Shown piece after piece: positions 7,419 to 16,855 of a DNA stretch of 64,000 nucleotides. The DNA is from Maribacter antarcticus DSM 21422 (GTDB lineage: Bacteria > Bacteroidota > Bacteroidia > Flavobacteriales > Flavobacteriaceae): positions 186,001 through 250,000 of the forward strand of contig NZ_JHZC01000007.1 in NCBI RefSeq assembly GCF_000621125.1, read 5' to 3'. Within the stretch, counting starts at the first letter, position 1. Each line of letters starts with the position of its first letter. The notes under the pieces are model-generated. The model ran no database searches. It was not told the origin of the DNA and saw only the letters and a list, made by a program, of their open reading frames with translations. Position numbers and translations under genes: made by a program.

Positions 7419-10400
7419 TTAAAAATTAAATCCTGCTTTAAAACCAAAACTACGCGTGGTTGCATAGGACATGTCTTCTACACCACTAACAAAACCTTGC
7501 CCTTGAACGGCTAATTGCTCAGGGTCAAAATATGGATTCTCCGTAATGGCGAACAAGTTTCTTCCTATTAAGGACAAACTCAGGCTGGCATCTTGCTTGA
7601 ATAAGCTGAGCTTGTCAAAGGTGTAACCGATAGAAAACTGCCTTAGTTTAAGGAAAGACGCGTCATACGTATTGTTCTCCTCATGGTTTCGGTCATAAAA
7701 TTGTCGGTAATAGCTTTCGGCTGATACAGAGACAGTATTTGGTGTGAATACTGGGTTTTCCGTTGTTCCAGTATTTACCACACCTTGTGGGACTATACCT
7801 ACCTCAGGTCTAAACGAGGTTTCGGCCAGTTGTCCGCCAACATTTCCTAAAGCTCTTGTACGGGAAACAATTATTCCACCTTGCCGCCAATCCAATAGAA
7901 AACCAAGGTTCCAGTTTTTATAGGCAAACTGGTTATTGAACCCTAACATAAAATCTGGATTGTAGTTGCCTAATTTTTGGAGCTTGTTATCTGGAATGTA
8001 TCCACCTTCATCGGTTAGAATAAAATCACCTATATCATTTTTTAAGTACCCTGTTCCGTAAAGGTCTCCAACACGGCCACCTTCTTCAACTTGTAAAAAT
8101 ACCGTTTGGTTTTGACTGTCGTATATTCTAGAATAGGCTAATGTGAGTCGACCTTCATCTTGGGGTAAATCCTCTACAATAGCTCTGCTCGTGCTAAAGT
8201 TTAAGGTGCTATTCCATTTAAAATTGTCTGAAATAATAGGAGAGATACCTGCTATGATTTCCAAGCCTTTCGCTCGTACCTTTCCGCCATTTACAACTTG
8301 TTGTGTAAAGCCAGATGAGATGCCTATTGGAAGTGAAATAATCTGATCTTCCGTAACAGCATTGTAGAAGGAGATATCAAAACGTAATTGATCACTGAAA
8401 AATCGTAAATCAGCACCTACTTCAAAAGAAGAAGTAGTTTCTGGTCTTAGATTAGGGTTCGCAATCGTGTTTTGATTACTAAATGTAGGTTGACCATTAA
8501 ATGGCGTTTGTGCGACAAAGGCACCTGTAGTTTGATATGGATTGGTATCGTTTCCTACTTGTGCCCAACTTGCTCTAAGTTGTGCAAAGGAAAATGCTTT
8601 AGGTAATTTAACGACTTCAGATAGAATAAAACTACTGGAAAAAGAAGGATAGAAAAATGAGGTGTTACCTACCGAAAATGGTGTTGCCAAAGCACTTGAC
8701 CAGTCGTTCCTTCCCGTAATATCTAAGAATAGAAAATTTTTGTACCCAAACTTCGCTAAACCATAAAAACTATTGATGCGCTTATTGGATTCAAACTCGA
8801 ACACTTCAATAGGCGATGCGCCATTTGAGAGGCGGAAAATACCGGGTTGCGCTAAGCTTGTAGTCTGTGATTGTGAGGTAAAGGCTTTCTGGTCCAATCT
8901 ATTTCCACCTATAGAAACATCAACCTTAAAGTCATTGAATTGATTGGTATAGTTTAAAAGAAAGTCGGTGTTTATTTCTCTAAAGAACACATCGTGCTCC
9001 GCATAACCACCATTCTGAAAACGATTGGAACTAAACGCACGGCGCAGTTGGCGCAATTCGCTTGAGTAATCCATTCCAGAACGTATGGTTGCCGTTAAAT
9101 AATCGGTAATATCATAACGGGCAGATATATTTCCAAAAACACGGTCCCTGTTAAAGGAATTACGGTTTTCATTCAGTATAAAGAAGGGGTTATCAAAAAA
9201 AGTATAGTTATAAGAATACTGTTGCACGCCTTCTAGACCTGGTTGCCAATAGTCCCTAAGGCTATCTATATTTAGGGAACGTGGCCCCCATGCTACCAAG
9301 GAATAATTTACGTTCTCCGAACCATACCCGTTGGATGGGCGGTTATCACTTTGTGAATTCACATAACTGATAGAAGAATTGATGCTTAGCTTATCTGTAG
9401 GCATAAAACCTAATCTGGCACTTACTGTCTGTCGGTCTAGATTCACTCCAGGAATAATAGATTCACTTCTTAAATCTGTAAACGAGAGTCGGTAATTTCC
9501 TTTTTCAAATCCGTTTGAAATAGCAATATTGTTTATGAGTGTTGTTCCAGTAGTATAAAAATCCTTCAAATTATCAGGATTGGAACGGAACTCCGTGGGT
9601 GTAATAGGCAGACCACTATAAAGTGCTGTATCACCACCACGAACTACGGTGCCATCTGTTAAAGTAACCGGACTATCAAATTGAGGAATTAACTTCCCTG
9701 CATTTAAACGCGGTCCCCAGCTGTAGGTTATATTGTCACTAGTTCCGCCTCCAAGCCCGTCTACAAACTCGAACACTCCAGATTGTCCTTGTCCGTATTC
9801 ATTTTGAAAGTCTGGAAGGCGAAATGCAGAATCGACGAAAAAACTAGTGTTATAACTTATACCAAGGCCTTGCGTATTCTTTCCGCTCTTGGTTTCTATA
9901 ACGATAACACCATTAGAAGCTCGAGTACCATAAAGCGCTGCTGCACTGGGGCCTTTTAATACGGACACTGCCGCGATATCATCAGGATTTACCTCCATGG
10001 CCCCGTTTCCAAAATCAATTGCTTGAAAACCAGCTGCAGCCTCATTGGTAAAGTTGAAGATGGAATTATTGTTTATAGGAACACCGTCTACTATGAATAG
10101 AGGATTATTGTTAGAAAAAGAAGCTTCTCCACGGATGGTAATCTTAGACGAAGAACCCACTCCTGTTGCCCCTTGGTTGATGGTTACACCTGCTAATTTT
10201 CCAGTAAGGTTATCGAGAAAATTAACTGCTTTCACCTCAGTTACTCCCTTAGCATCTAGACTTTGCACGGCATAGCCTAATTCTTTGGTTACCCTTTTTA
10301 GACCTAATGCCGTTAATACGACTCCATCTAATTGCTTGAAGGATTCCAATAAGGTCACATCTATAATTCCTATATTATTCATAGGAACGTTTTGTGTTTC

Positions 10401-10622
10401 ATAGCCGAGCACGGAAAATTTTAGCACCCCTAACGAATTAGGGACGGTTAGGCTATACGTACCTTCCTCGTTTGATATAGTTCCCTTATTCGTGCCTGTT
10501 AATTGTACGTTTACATATGGGATTGGCATGCCAGACGTATTTGTTATGGTACCCGAAATAGTTTCTTGTGCATTGGTAATGGTTACCATGAAGAAAGTCA
10601 TGGCTAACAATAAATACTTCAT
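7419..10622 (-). CDS. SusC/RagA-family TonB-linked outer-membrane transporter
   Basis: A 1067-aa TonB-dependent outer-membrane channel. It has a signal peptide (MKYLLLAMTFFMVTITNAQ), a CarboxypepD_reg-like domain (about residues 20-100, ETISGTITNTSGMPIPYVNV), a plug domain with the SusC signature GTRASNGVIVIETK near residues 230-245, and a 22-strand barrel ending in a terminal Phe (FGFKAGFNF). It forms the transport complex with the SusD protein 11 nt downstream. The location between the DUF2064 glycosyltransferase and the symporter links the pair to the arsenosugar-type operon. The substrate cannot be read from the sequence. Confidence 0.95.
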   Translation of the reverse strand: MKYLLLAMTFFMVTITNAQETISGTITNTSGMPIPYVNVQLTGTNKGTISNEEGTYSLTVPNSLGVLKFSVLGYETQNVPMNNIGIIDVTLLESFKQLDGVVLTALGLKRVTKELGYAVQSLDAKGVTEVKAVNFLDNLTGKLAGVTINQGATGVGSSSKITIRGEASFSNNNPLFIVDGVPINNNSIFNFTNEAAAGFQAIDFGNGAMEVNPDDIAAVSVLKGPSAAALYGTRASNGVIVIETKSGKNTQGLGISYNTSFFVDSAFRLPDFQNEYGQGQSGVFEFVDGLGGGTSDNITYSWGPRLNAGKLIPQFDSPVTLTDGTVVRGGDTALYSGLPITPTEFRSNPDNLKDFYTTGTTLINNIAISNGFEKGNYRLSFTDLRSESIIPGVNLDRQTVSARLGFMPTDKLSINSSISYVNSQSDNRPSNGYGSENVNYSLVAWGPRSLNIDSLRDYWQPGLEGVQQYSYNYTFFDNPFFILNENRNSFNRDRVFGNISARYDITDYLTATIRSGMDYSSELRQLRRAFSSNRFQNGGYAEHDVFFREINTDFLLNYTNQFNDFKVDVSIGGNRLDQKAFTSQSQTTSLAQPGIFRLSNGASPIEVFEFESNKRINSFYGLAKFGYKNFLFLDITGRNDWSSALATPFSVGNTSFFYPSFSSSFILSEVVKLPKAFSFAQLRASWAQVGNDTNPYQTTGAFVAQTPFNGQPTFSNQNTIANPNLRPETTSSFEVGADLRFFSDQLRFDISFYNAVTEDQIISLPIGISSGFTQQVVNGGKVRAKGLEIIAGISPIISDNFKWNSTLNFSTSRAIVEDLPQDEGRLTLAYSRIYDSQNQTVFLQVEEGGRVGDLYGTGYLKNDIGDFILTDEGGYIPDNKLQKLGNYNPDFMLGFNNQFAYKNWNLGFLLDWRQGGIIVSRTRALGNVGGQLAETSFRPEVGIVPQGVVNTGTTENPVFTPNTVSVSAESYYRQFYDRNHEENNTYDASFLKLRQFSIGYTFDKLSLFKQDASLSLSLIGRNLFAITENPYFDPEQLAVQGQGFVSGVEDMSYATTRSFGFKAGFNF

Positions 10623-10679
10623 GTATTGGTATAGAATGAGTTAGTACTTTAGATGGATTTGCCCATCGTTTCAATAAAA

Positions 10680-11369
10680 CTAAGAATGAAGTAGTACAGG
10701 GGAACCTTTGTTAAAAGGTTGCTGAAGAAAAGTTGCTGAGAATAGAGAAAGCACACTAGTTTGAAGCGCTTTATCTAGCTTTAAAAGTAGTGTCAACAAG
10801 TATAGTACAGTTGATGAAATGGAATTCTTAAAATAAGCAAGACGCTTTACATCCTTGATTGTATCTATGTCACTTAGAACAGGTAATTGATAAAGAAGGC
10901 TATCGGTTTGGTCTAAAAGCGAAGAAATTTTATTAAATATACTAGATTGTTGCCAGGGTAATCTCTTAAAAGTTTCTTTATCAAAGTTAGATTTATGAAT
11001 ACCCATTAAGTAAAATCCACCATCCAAGGACGGGCCTAAAACGGTTTTTCCAGCCTTTAGAGCGGCTGCGGTTTTTAGCAGGTGTGTGGTTTTTAGTTGA
11101 GGTGTATCGTTGCCAATGGTAATGACACACTCAAAACCCTCTTCAAAAACCGTTTGGATCGCGTTTGTAAAACGCTCCCCAAAGGAGCTTCCCTTTTGTT
11201 CTTTTTCTGAAATATGAAAATAAGGTAACCCTGTTCTGTTTGCCTTCTGAAGTGTTTCTTGTGTAAGTGTTTGAAACAAAACTTCCCCGTTTGGAATAGC
11301 CTTATGTGACAACTCTTCCGCAGCGGAATTGGAAAAGACCAGGATAGCAGTTTTGTGCAAAGAATTCAA
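10680..11369 (-). CDS. DUF2064 glycosyltransferase, arsenosugar-associated (TIGR04282 type)
   Basis: A GT-A-like protein of the DUF2064 family. The blocks FGERFTNAI, TIGNDTPQL and LGPSLDGGFYLMGI, with ITLPW-like KRLPWQQSSIF, are diagnostic. Members found with ArsS are named arsenosugar biosynthesis glycosyltransferases and are thought to add the sugar aglycone; the reaction has not been firmly shown. It is the first gene of the minus-strand block. Its last ~45 residues (after LAYFKNSI) are a hydrophobic and uncharged tail beyond the family core. The spacing of 57 nt to SusC is compatible with one transcript. Confidence 0.85.
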   Translation of the reverse strand: MNSLHKTAILVFSNSAAEELSHKAIPNGEVLFQTLTQETLQKANRTGLPYFHISEKEQKGSSFGERFTNAIQTVFEEGFECVITIGNDTPQLKTTHLLKTAAALKAGKTVLGPSLDGGFYLMGIHKSNFDKETFKRLPWQQSSIFNKISSLLDQTDSLLYQLPVLSDIDTIKDVKRLAYFKNSISSTVLYLLTLLLKLDKALQTSVLSLFSATFLQQPFNKGSPVLLHS

Positions 11370-11694
11370 TGGGCTTCTTTTTCTATTATACGTGGACTTA
11401 CGATAAAAAGGATATGGTGGTTTGGTCGTAGCGGTACTAAATTCATTACAAATCGTGAAATAGTTTTTTTCTTAAAACTAACGAATCAGTTTGTTTAACA
11501 ATCTATATTTCTTCTAAATTTAAAAACAAACATCGTTATAGTAGAAGGAATTGAAGGCAAATTTCAGAATAAGCCCTAGAATTAGGCGTTTATATGTCAA
11601 AACGGACCGAGTAGTTTAAAATCTAAGCCATAAAACAAACTCGAACACGCTTCTTTCGCCTTAAACGTTCTACTTTTACAGTTCAATTTACGCT
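11370..11694. other. Divergent intergenic region between the arsenosugar block and the patatin gene
   Basis: This 325-bp AT-rich gap must hold the promoters of both divergent units. At 11604-11614 there is GACCGAGTAGT, the reverse complement of the half-site ACTACTCGGTC seen at 37777. The other arm is degenerate, so regulation by a TetR protein is only suggested. A TACTTTTA box about 25 nt before the patatin ATG is a weak match to the TAnnTTTG element. No ORF or RNA gene is apparent. Confidence 0.4.
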
Positions 11695-12480
11695 ATGCAA
11701 CCACATTCATTACAATCTAAGTCACTTGGCCTTGTACTTTCAGGAGGGGGTGTTCGTGGTATGGCTCACATAGGGGTTATCAAGGCTATGGAAGAGTTTG
11801 GATTAGATGCTAAACTTGTTGCAGGAAGTAGTGTGGGTGCTTTGATTGGTGCGCTATATGCCAACGGCAGTTCGGTTTTGGATATGATGCGCTTTTTTAA
11901 GGAAACCCCTTTATTCAAGTACAATTACTTTGCCGTAGCAAGACCCGGACTGATAAATACGGAGCGCTACATAGACACATTTAAAGAATATTTTCCTGAG
12001 GATAGTTTTGAAAGCTTACAAAAGAAACTTTTGGTGGTTGCCACGAACCTAGAACTGGGGCAGGAGGAGTTTATTTCGAGTGGCGAATTAATAAAACCTC
12101 TGTTAGCGTCTGCAGCTTTACCACCCGTTTTTAGCCCCGTAAGTTACAACGGTATGCTTTATGCCGACGGGGGTATTATGAACAACTTTCCGTCGGAAGC
12201 CGTAATGGGTAAGGTCGATTTTGTGATTGGCAGTAATGTGTCCATCGTGTCGAAGCTCCGAAGGAAGGATTTGAATAACTCAATCCAATTAGCCGGACGG
12301 GTTACGAGCTTAATGATTTACGCCATCAATAGGAAAAAAATTGACACTTGCGATTTGGTCTTTGAACCAAAAGAACTGGAACATATTGGTGTTTTAGACC
12401 GTAAAGGCTTGGAAAAAGCGTACGCACTAGGATATGAGACCGCGGTAAGGGGATTTGAAACACTGTGTACTGTGCACTAA
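11695..12480 (+). CDS. Patatin-like phospholipase
   Basis: A cytoplasmic or membrane-associated lipid acyl hydrolase, 261 aa. The oxyanion loop GGGVRG (residues 17-22), the nucleophile elbow GSSVG (Ser near residue 43) and the catalytic Asp in ADGGIMNN (near residue 155) are all present, so the Ser-Asp dyad is intact. There is no signal peptide, placing it with the RssA-like bacterial group. It is transcribed alone and converges with the reductase gene. Confidence 0.9.
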   Translation: MQPHSLQSKSLGLVLSGGGVRGMAHIGVIKAMEEFGLDAKLVAGSSVGALIGALYANGSSVLDMMRFFKETPLFKYNYFAVARPGLINTERYIDTFKEYFPEDSFESLQKKLLVVATNLELGQEEFISSGELIKPLLASAALPPVFSPVSYNGMLYADGGIMNNFPSEAVMGKVDFVIGSNVSIVSKLRRKDLNNSIQLAGRVTSLMIYAINRKKIDTCDLVFEPKELEHIGVLDRKGLEKAYALGYETAVRGFETLCTVH

Positions 12481-12503
12481 TACCTTCCTACTAATTCTTT
12501 TAT

Positions 12504-13550
12504 TTACACATCGTCAAAATCCACCGTTAAAGTAGCAGTGGTGGGATGCGCTTGGCAGGTTAGTATAAAACCATCTGCTATTTCGCCATCGGTTAGTATT
12601 TGATTTTTAACCATTTCTGCTTTTCCCTCTTTAACTTTGGCAATGCAACTACTGCATACACCGCCTTGGCAAGAGTAGGGTGCATCAATGTTTTCCTTAA
12701 GAACGGCATCTAACACCAACATCTTTTTATCCATGGTGATTTCAAACTCCTCGTCATCCACAATGACCTTTACCTTCGTTTGTCCTTCAGCTACAATGGG
12801 CATTTCCTCCTTTATTTCCGTAGAGGTAAACAGTTCAAAATGAATTTTCTCTTTTGGCACATCGTTTTCAACCAGCGTATCTGTAACCAAGTGAATCATT
12901 TGTTCGGGGCCACAAAGATAGTAGCCATCAAAACGGACATCCTTATGTTTGTTTTTCAAAGCATAGTTGACAGTAGACACATCTATACGGCCAAACAATG
13001 CGTTATCTTCTTTGGTTTGGCTGTTCGTGAAATAAGCAAAAAACCTATTGTTATAATCTAGTTGTAGTTTTACCAAATCTGTGTAAAACATAGTTTCCTC
13101 ATAGGATTTATTGCCGTAAACTAAAACGAAAGTGTTTTTGGTATTGCTATCCAATACTGTCTTTGCTATACTCATAATAGGCGTAATTCCACTACCGGCT
13201 GCAAAAGCAGCAATATGTTGTACTTCGGCTGATTTAAAGATAAAACGACCCTCAGGAGGCATTACGTCTAATACATCACCAACATTTAGTTTTGTGTTTG
13301 CATAGTCCGAAAACCCGCCACGGTCTACTTTTTTAATCCCAATGGTAATATCTTGTTTGCTAGGAGCGGAGCTAATGGAATACGCACGACGTATTTCGGT
13401 ACCCTTTATTTCCTTTTTAACGGTAATATATTGTCCGGCAGAGAATGCAAAGGTCTGTGCAAGTTCCTTAGTAATAGCTAAGGTTACTGCAACAGAACTT
13501 GGAGTTAATTTTTTAATGGAGCTTACCGTAAGGGCATGAAAATCGGCCAT
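12504..13550 (-). CDS. Ferredoxin:NAD(P)H oxidoreductase with C-terminal 2Fe-2S domain (PaaE-like)
   Basis: A three-part flavoprotein reductase, 348 aa. The FAD-binding barrel has RRAYSISSAPS (about residue 53). The NAD(P)-binding domain has AAGSGITPIMS and LCGPEQMI. The C-terminal plant-type 2Fe-2S ferredoxin domain carries CQGGVCSSC with the fourth ligand in LTCQAHP. This order (FAD, NAD, 2Fe-2S) is that of PaaE and related oxygenase reductases. No phenylacetate genes are near, so its electron acceptor is open: it may serve a desaturase or hydroxylase encoded elsewhere. Confidence 0.85.
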   Translation of the reverse strand: MADFHALTVSSIKKLTPSSVAVTLAITKELAQTFAFSAGQYITVKKEIKGTEIRRAYSISSAPSKQDITIGIKKVDRGGFSDYANTKLNVGDVLDVMPPEGRFIFKSAEVQHIAAFAAGSGITPIMSIAKTVLDSNTKNTFVLVYGNKSYEETMFYTDLVKLQLDYNNRFFAYFTNSQTKEDNALFGRIDVSTVNYALKNKHKDVRFDGYYLCGPEQMIHLVTDTLVENDVPKEKIHFELFTSTEIKEEMPIVAEGQTKVKVIVDDEEFEITMDKKMLVLDAVLKENIDAPYSCQGGVCSSCIAKVKEGKAEMVKNQILTDGEIADGFILTCQAHPTTATLTVDFDDV

Positions 13551-13689
13551 AATTTCTTTTCTTTTAAATAGATTGCAAAATTAAGCATTGATAAAGCGAT
13601 AAAAAATTTCAGGATTAAAAAAAATCACTTTTTTGTAACAAAAACCATTTTTTTATTACCAATCATTAGAACGTTAAAACCAACCGACT

Positions 13690-15159
13690 ATGTTCAAACT
13701 ATTTACAGGACTTCAATGGAAATCTTTTTTCCGCTCTTCTACGTTTGGTAAGAGCCTTGGGATTAAAATCCTTATGGGTTTTTTCGGAGTGATGATGCTT
13801 TTTTATCTAGCTGCAGCCGGTGGTGGTATGTATTTTATCCTTAAAAAGATTTTCCCCAATCAAAGTCCTATGTGGACTATCAGCCAATATTTTATTTATT
13901 GGATACTCATAGAGTTGCTTTTGCGATATTTTATGCAAAAACTCCCTGTAATGGATATAAAACCTTTTCTTACTACGCCCGTAAAGAAAAGTGCTATTGC
14001 CCATTATATATTGGGTCGTTCTGGAGTATCTATCTATAATTTATTGGCACTCTTTTTCTTTGTGCCCTTTGCAATTGTGTTGTTGTTTCATGGATATCCG
14101 GCACTGAATGTACTCTTATGGATCGTGGCCGTTTTCGCCATTGTCCTTTGTGTTAACTATATTAATCTCTTGATTAACAAGAATGATAAGGCTTTGATTA
14201 CAATCGGCAGCCTCATTGTCATAGGATATGCACTGGATTACTTTCAGGTATTTGATGTAAAGGTATTCTTTGCCCCTATGTTTCACGCCCTATACGCATA
14301 TCCTTTGGCCGCTCTGGTGCCTGTTGGCTTTGCAGCACTTATTTATTATATCAATTACAAATACCTAAGAACAAAAATTTATTTAGATGCTACTTTAAAG
14401 CCCAAAACTGTCAAAGCGAATACAAGCGATATGGCATGGGCCAAGAAATTTGGGGAAATGGGGCCGTTTTTACAGCTAGACCTTAAAATGATATGGCGTA
14501 ACAAACGCACCAAGAGCCAAGTCTTTATTTCACTGTTGTTCGTGTTCTACGGATTGATATTTTATACCCAAGATATCTATTCTGATATGATACCCATGAA
14601 AGTGTTTTTAGGGGTGTTTATGACGGGTATTTTTCTGAGTAATTTCGGTCAGTTTATTCCAGCTTGGGACAGTAGTTATTATTCTATGATGATGTCTCAG
14701 AATATTCCGCTTCGTAAGTATTTGGAGTCAAAAGCGACCTTGATATCTGTAAGCGTGGTGGTCATGTTCTTGCTTACCATCCCTTATCTTTACTTTGGAT
14801 GGGAGGCCTTGGCCATTAATTTTGCATGTGCACTATATAACTTAGGAGTAAACATACCAGTCATTTTATTTTTTGGCTCCTTCAATAAAAAACGAATCGA
14901 ATTAGATCAGAGTCCGTTCGGGAATATGCAAGGGACGAGTGCTACTCAGTTTTTAATTATGCTTCCGGTATTGATAGCCCCTATTGTATTATTTTCTATT
15001 TTTTATTATGCGATTTCCTTCGAGGCTGCCATTATCGTTTTATCTGTGTTAGGGGTCATAGGCTTTGCTTTGAAGAATTACTTATTAAACCTGGTAACCG
15101 AACAGTACAGAAAAAAGAAGTATGGTATGATTGCAGGATTTAAAGAGAAGGCGAGTTAA
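13690..15159 (+). CDS. DUF5687 ABC transporter permease
   Basis: A 489-aa polytopic membrane protein with about ten or more hydrophobic segments, of the DUF5687 type found in Bacteroidota. The cytoplasmic loop FGEMGPFLQLDLKMIWRNKRTKSQ precedes the second membrane half, a feature of ABC-2-type permeases with heavy-metal or lipid-like cargo. The next gene, 64 nt downstream, is the ATPase, so the two form an exporter. The substrate is unknown. Confidence 0.82.
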   Translation: MFKLFTGLQWKSFFRSSTFGKSLGIKILMGFFGVMMLFYLAAAGGGMYFILKKIFPNQSPMWTISQYFIYWILIELLLRYFMQKLPVMDIKPFLTTPVKKSAIAHYILGRSGVSIYNLLALFFFVPFAIVLLFHGYPALNVLLWIVAVFAIVLCVNYINLLINKNDKALITIGSLIVIGYALDYFQVFDVKVFFAPMFHALYAYPLAALVPVGFAALIYYINYKYLRTKIYLDATLKPKTVKANTSDMAWAKKFGEMGPFLQLDLKMIWRNKRTKSQVFISLLFVFYGLIFYTQDIYSDMIPMKVFLGVFMTGIFLSNFGQFIPAWDSSYYSMMMSQNIPLRKYLESKATLISVSVVVMFLLTIPYLYFGWEALAINFACALYNLGVNIPVILFFGSFNKKRIELDQSPFGNMQGTSATQFLIMLPVLIAPIVLFSIFYYAISFEAAIIVLSVLGVIGFALKNYLLNLVTEQYRKKKYGMIAGFKEKAS

Positions 15160-15223
15160 TTTTTGAAGAGACAAGAAACAAGAGTTAAATTACAGCAACT
15201 AATACTAGATTTATTTTACAGCC

Positions 15224-15919
15224 ATGATAATAACTGAAAAATTAACCAAGAAGTACGGAAAGCAAACAGTCCTTAGTATAGAACATTTAGAAATACCCAA
15301 AGGGCAAAGTTTTGGCTTGGTGGGTAATAACGGAGCAGGTAAAACAACATTTTTCAGCCTTTTGTTGGATTTAATCCAGCCAAGTTCTGGTCATATTACG
15401 TCTAATGGAGTACAAGTGAATACCAGTGAAGAATGGAAACCTTTTACTTCTTCATTTATTGATGAGAGTTTCTTAATTGGCTACTTGACGCCAGAAGAAT
15501 ACTTTTATTTTATCGGTGATTTAAGAGGAGCTAATAAAGCTGATGTGAATGCGCTATTGGCTCAGTTTCAAGACTTTTTCCATGGCGAAATTTTGGGGCA
15601 GAAAAAATATTTACGTGACCTCTCCAAAGGAAATCAGAAAAAAGCAGGTATAGTAGCATCGTTCATTGGAAACCCGGAAGTCGTTATTTTGGATGAGCCA
15701 TTTGCTAATTTGGACCCCACCACACAGATTCGGCTAAAAGGAATCATTAAGGATTTAGCGGCCAAAGACAATGTAACCGTTTTGGTTTCCAGTCACGATT
15801 TAATTCATGTGACCGAAGTCTGCGAACGTATTGTGGTCTTGAACAAAGGTGAAGTAGTAAAGGATATTCAAACATCAACCGAAACCTTAAAGGAGTTGGA
15901 GGCGTTTTTTGCGGGCTAG
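15224..15919 (+). CDS. ABC transporter ATP-binding protein
   Basis: The nucleotide-binding subunit pairing with the DUF5687 permease. Walker A is GNNGAGKTT (about residue 36), the signature is LSKGNQKK, Walker B is VVILDEP, followed by the D-loop FANLDP and the switch His in SSHD. Length of 231 aa is normal for a single-domain ATPase. The missing classical LSGGQ (here LSKGN) is usual for ABC-2 type exporters. Confidence 0.92.
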   Translation: MIITEKLTKKYGKQTVLSIEHLEIPKGQSFGLVGNNGAGKTTFFSLLLDLIQPSSGHITSNGVQVNTSEEWKPFTSSFIDESFLIGYLTPEEYFYFIGDLRGANKADVNALLAQFQDFFHGEILGQKKYLRDLSKGNQKKAGIVASFIGNPEVVILDEPFANLDPTTQIRLKGIIKDLAAKDNVTVLVSSHDLIHVTEVCERIVVLNKGEVVKDIQTSTETLKELEAFFAG

Positions 15920-16024
15920 CAATCTCTTTGTGAAAATAATAAACAGAAAAAGAAGGCTTTGTATAACATAGAAAATGCAGACTATGCGCAAGCAAGATGA
16001 TTATGAGCAAACAATTTTGGATAA

Positions 16025-16273
16025 ATGAAACAAAAAGATTTAGAAGAATTGACAGATGAGGAATTACTTAAGGGAAAAAAGAAAATACAATCAAATAAGG
16101 TAGTCAATGCATCTCTTATCGGTTTCTGTATTGGTGTTGTGGTGTATAGTGCTGTGAAAAATGGATTTGAATTTTTTACGTTTCTCCCGTTGGGTTTTGT
16201 CTATCTGTTATCAAAGAACGGAAAAAACATCAAGGCATTAGACCAAGAATTAAAGTCTCGAAACTTATTATAG
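16025..16273 (+). CDS. Small two-helix membrane protein, uncharacterised
   Basis: An 82-aa protein with a charged N-terminus (QKDLEELTDEELLKGKKK) and two hydrophobic stretches (about residues 28-46 and 51-64), ending in a charged tail. The motif EELTDEELLKGKK is shared by small flavobacterial membrane proteins of unknown role. It follows the ABC genes by about 105 nt on the same strand and may be cotranscribed. No function is assigned. Confidence 0.65.
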   Translation: MKQKDLEELTDEELLKGKKKIQSNKVVNASLIGFCIGVVVYSAVKNGFEFFTFLPLGFVYLLSKNGKNIKALDQELKSRNLL

Positions 16274-16855
16274 TAAAAGACGAATTACCTTCAAATTTAT
16301 ACGAGTTAGTTTGTATCGTTATTGCGCTCGCGCATGCAAGCCATCATTCCTAAATAGAGAAATAGAGTTGAATAGGGTCTCATATACCCGCAATGCATGC
16401 TGTTAATATGATTTTACTCAGCGTTTCTAGGAATACACAGCCCTATTTACAAACGGTCAAGAACGGATTGTCATTTTGAACTTTGACCATAGCTGACAGA
16501 TTAGAGCTAGATTTAGTGTTGTAGTTTATCGCTTTAATTTAAACCCTCCTATGGTAGGCAGTTTTCACCCTTGAGTTTAAACTCAACTGCCAATCACTCC
16601 GTCTGTTTTTAAAGTTTATGTTTCAGCCGAGTCAGGAACAAACATGGACAGCCATCGAAAAAGTATCGGTCACTTGCTGTTTTAGTTGATTTTATCGACT
16701 AGAAAAGAACCCAAAAAGACCGCTCGGTCGATAAAAATATAGAATTTGAAAAAGAATAGCTTCTTTCTACAAGAAAATAAATCTCCCTATTATCGATGAA
16801 CTGTATAATAATATGGTAGTTTTTATGTTTACCATACATACGTATACAGATAATT
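16274..16855. other. Gene-free region with palindromes before the PorW gene
   Basis: No ORF with family resemblance is seen in this 580-bp gap. It holds a perfect 16-bp palindrome TTGAGTTTAAACTCAA (16571-16586), enclosed on the outside by GGCAGTT (16557-16563) and AACTGCC (16585-16591). It also holds GACCGCTCGGTC (16718-16729), a short TetR-operator-like inverted repeat. TATCGAC (16693) and GTCGATA (16727) flank the latter in inverted orientation. The regulatory role is unproven. Confidence 0.4.
16718..16729. promoter_or_regulatory. TetR-operator-like inverted repeat
   Basis: GACCG-CT-CGGTC is a perfect inverted repeat, 127 bp upstream of the PorW/SprE-like gene. It shares ACCG/CGGT arms with the sites at 1957 and 37772 but has a shorter spacer, so it may belong to another regulator. 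Confidence 0.3.
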
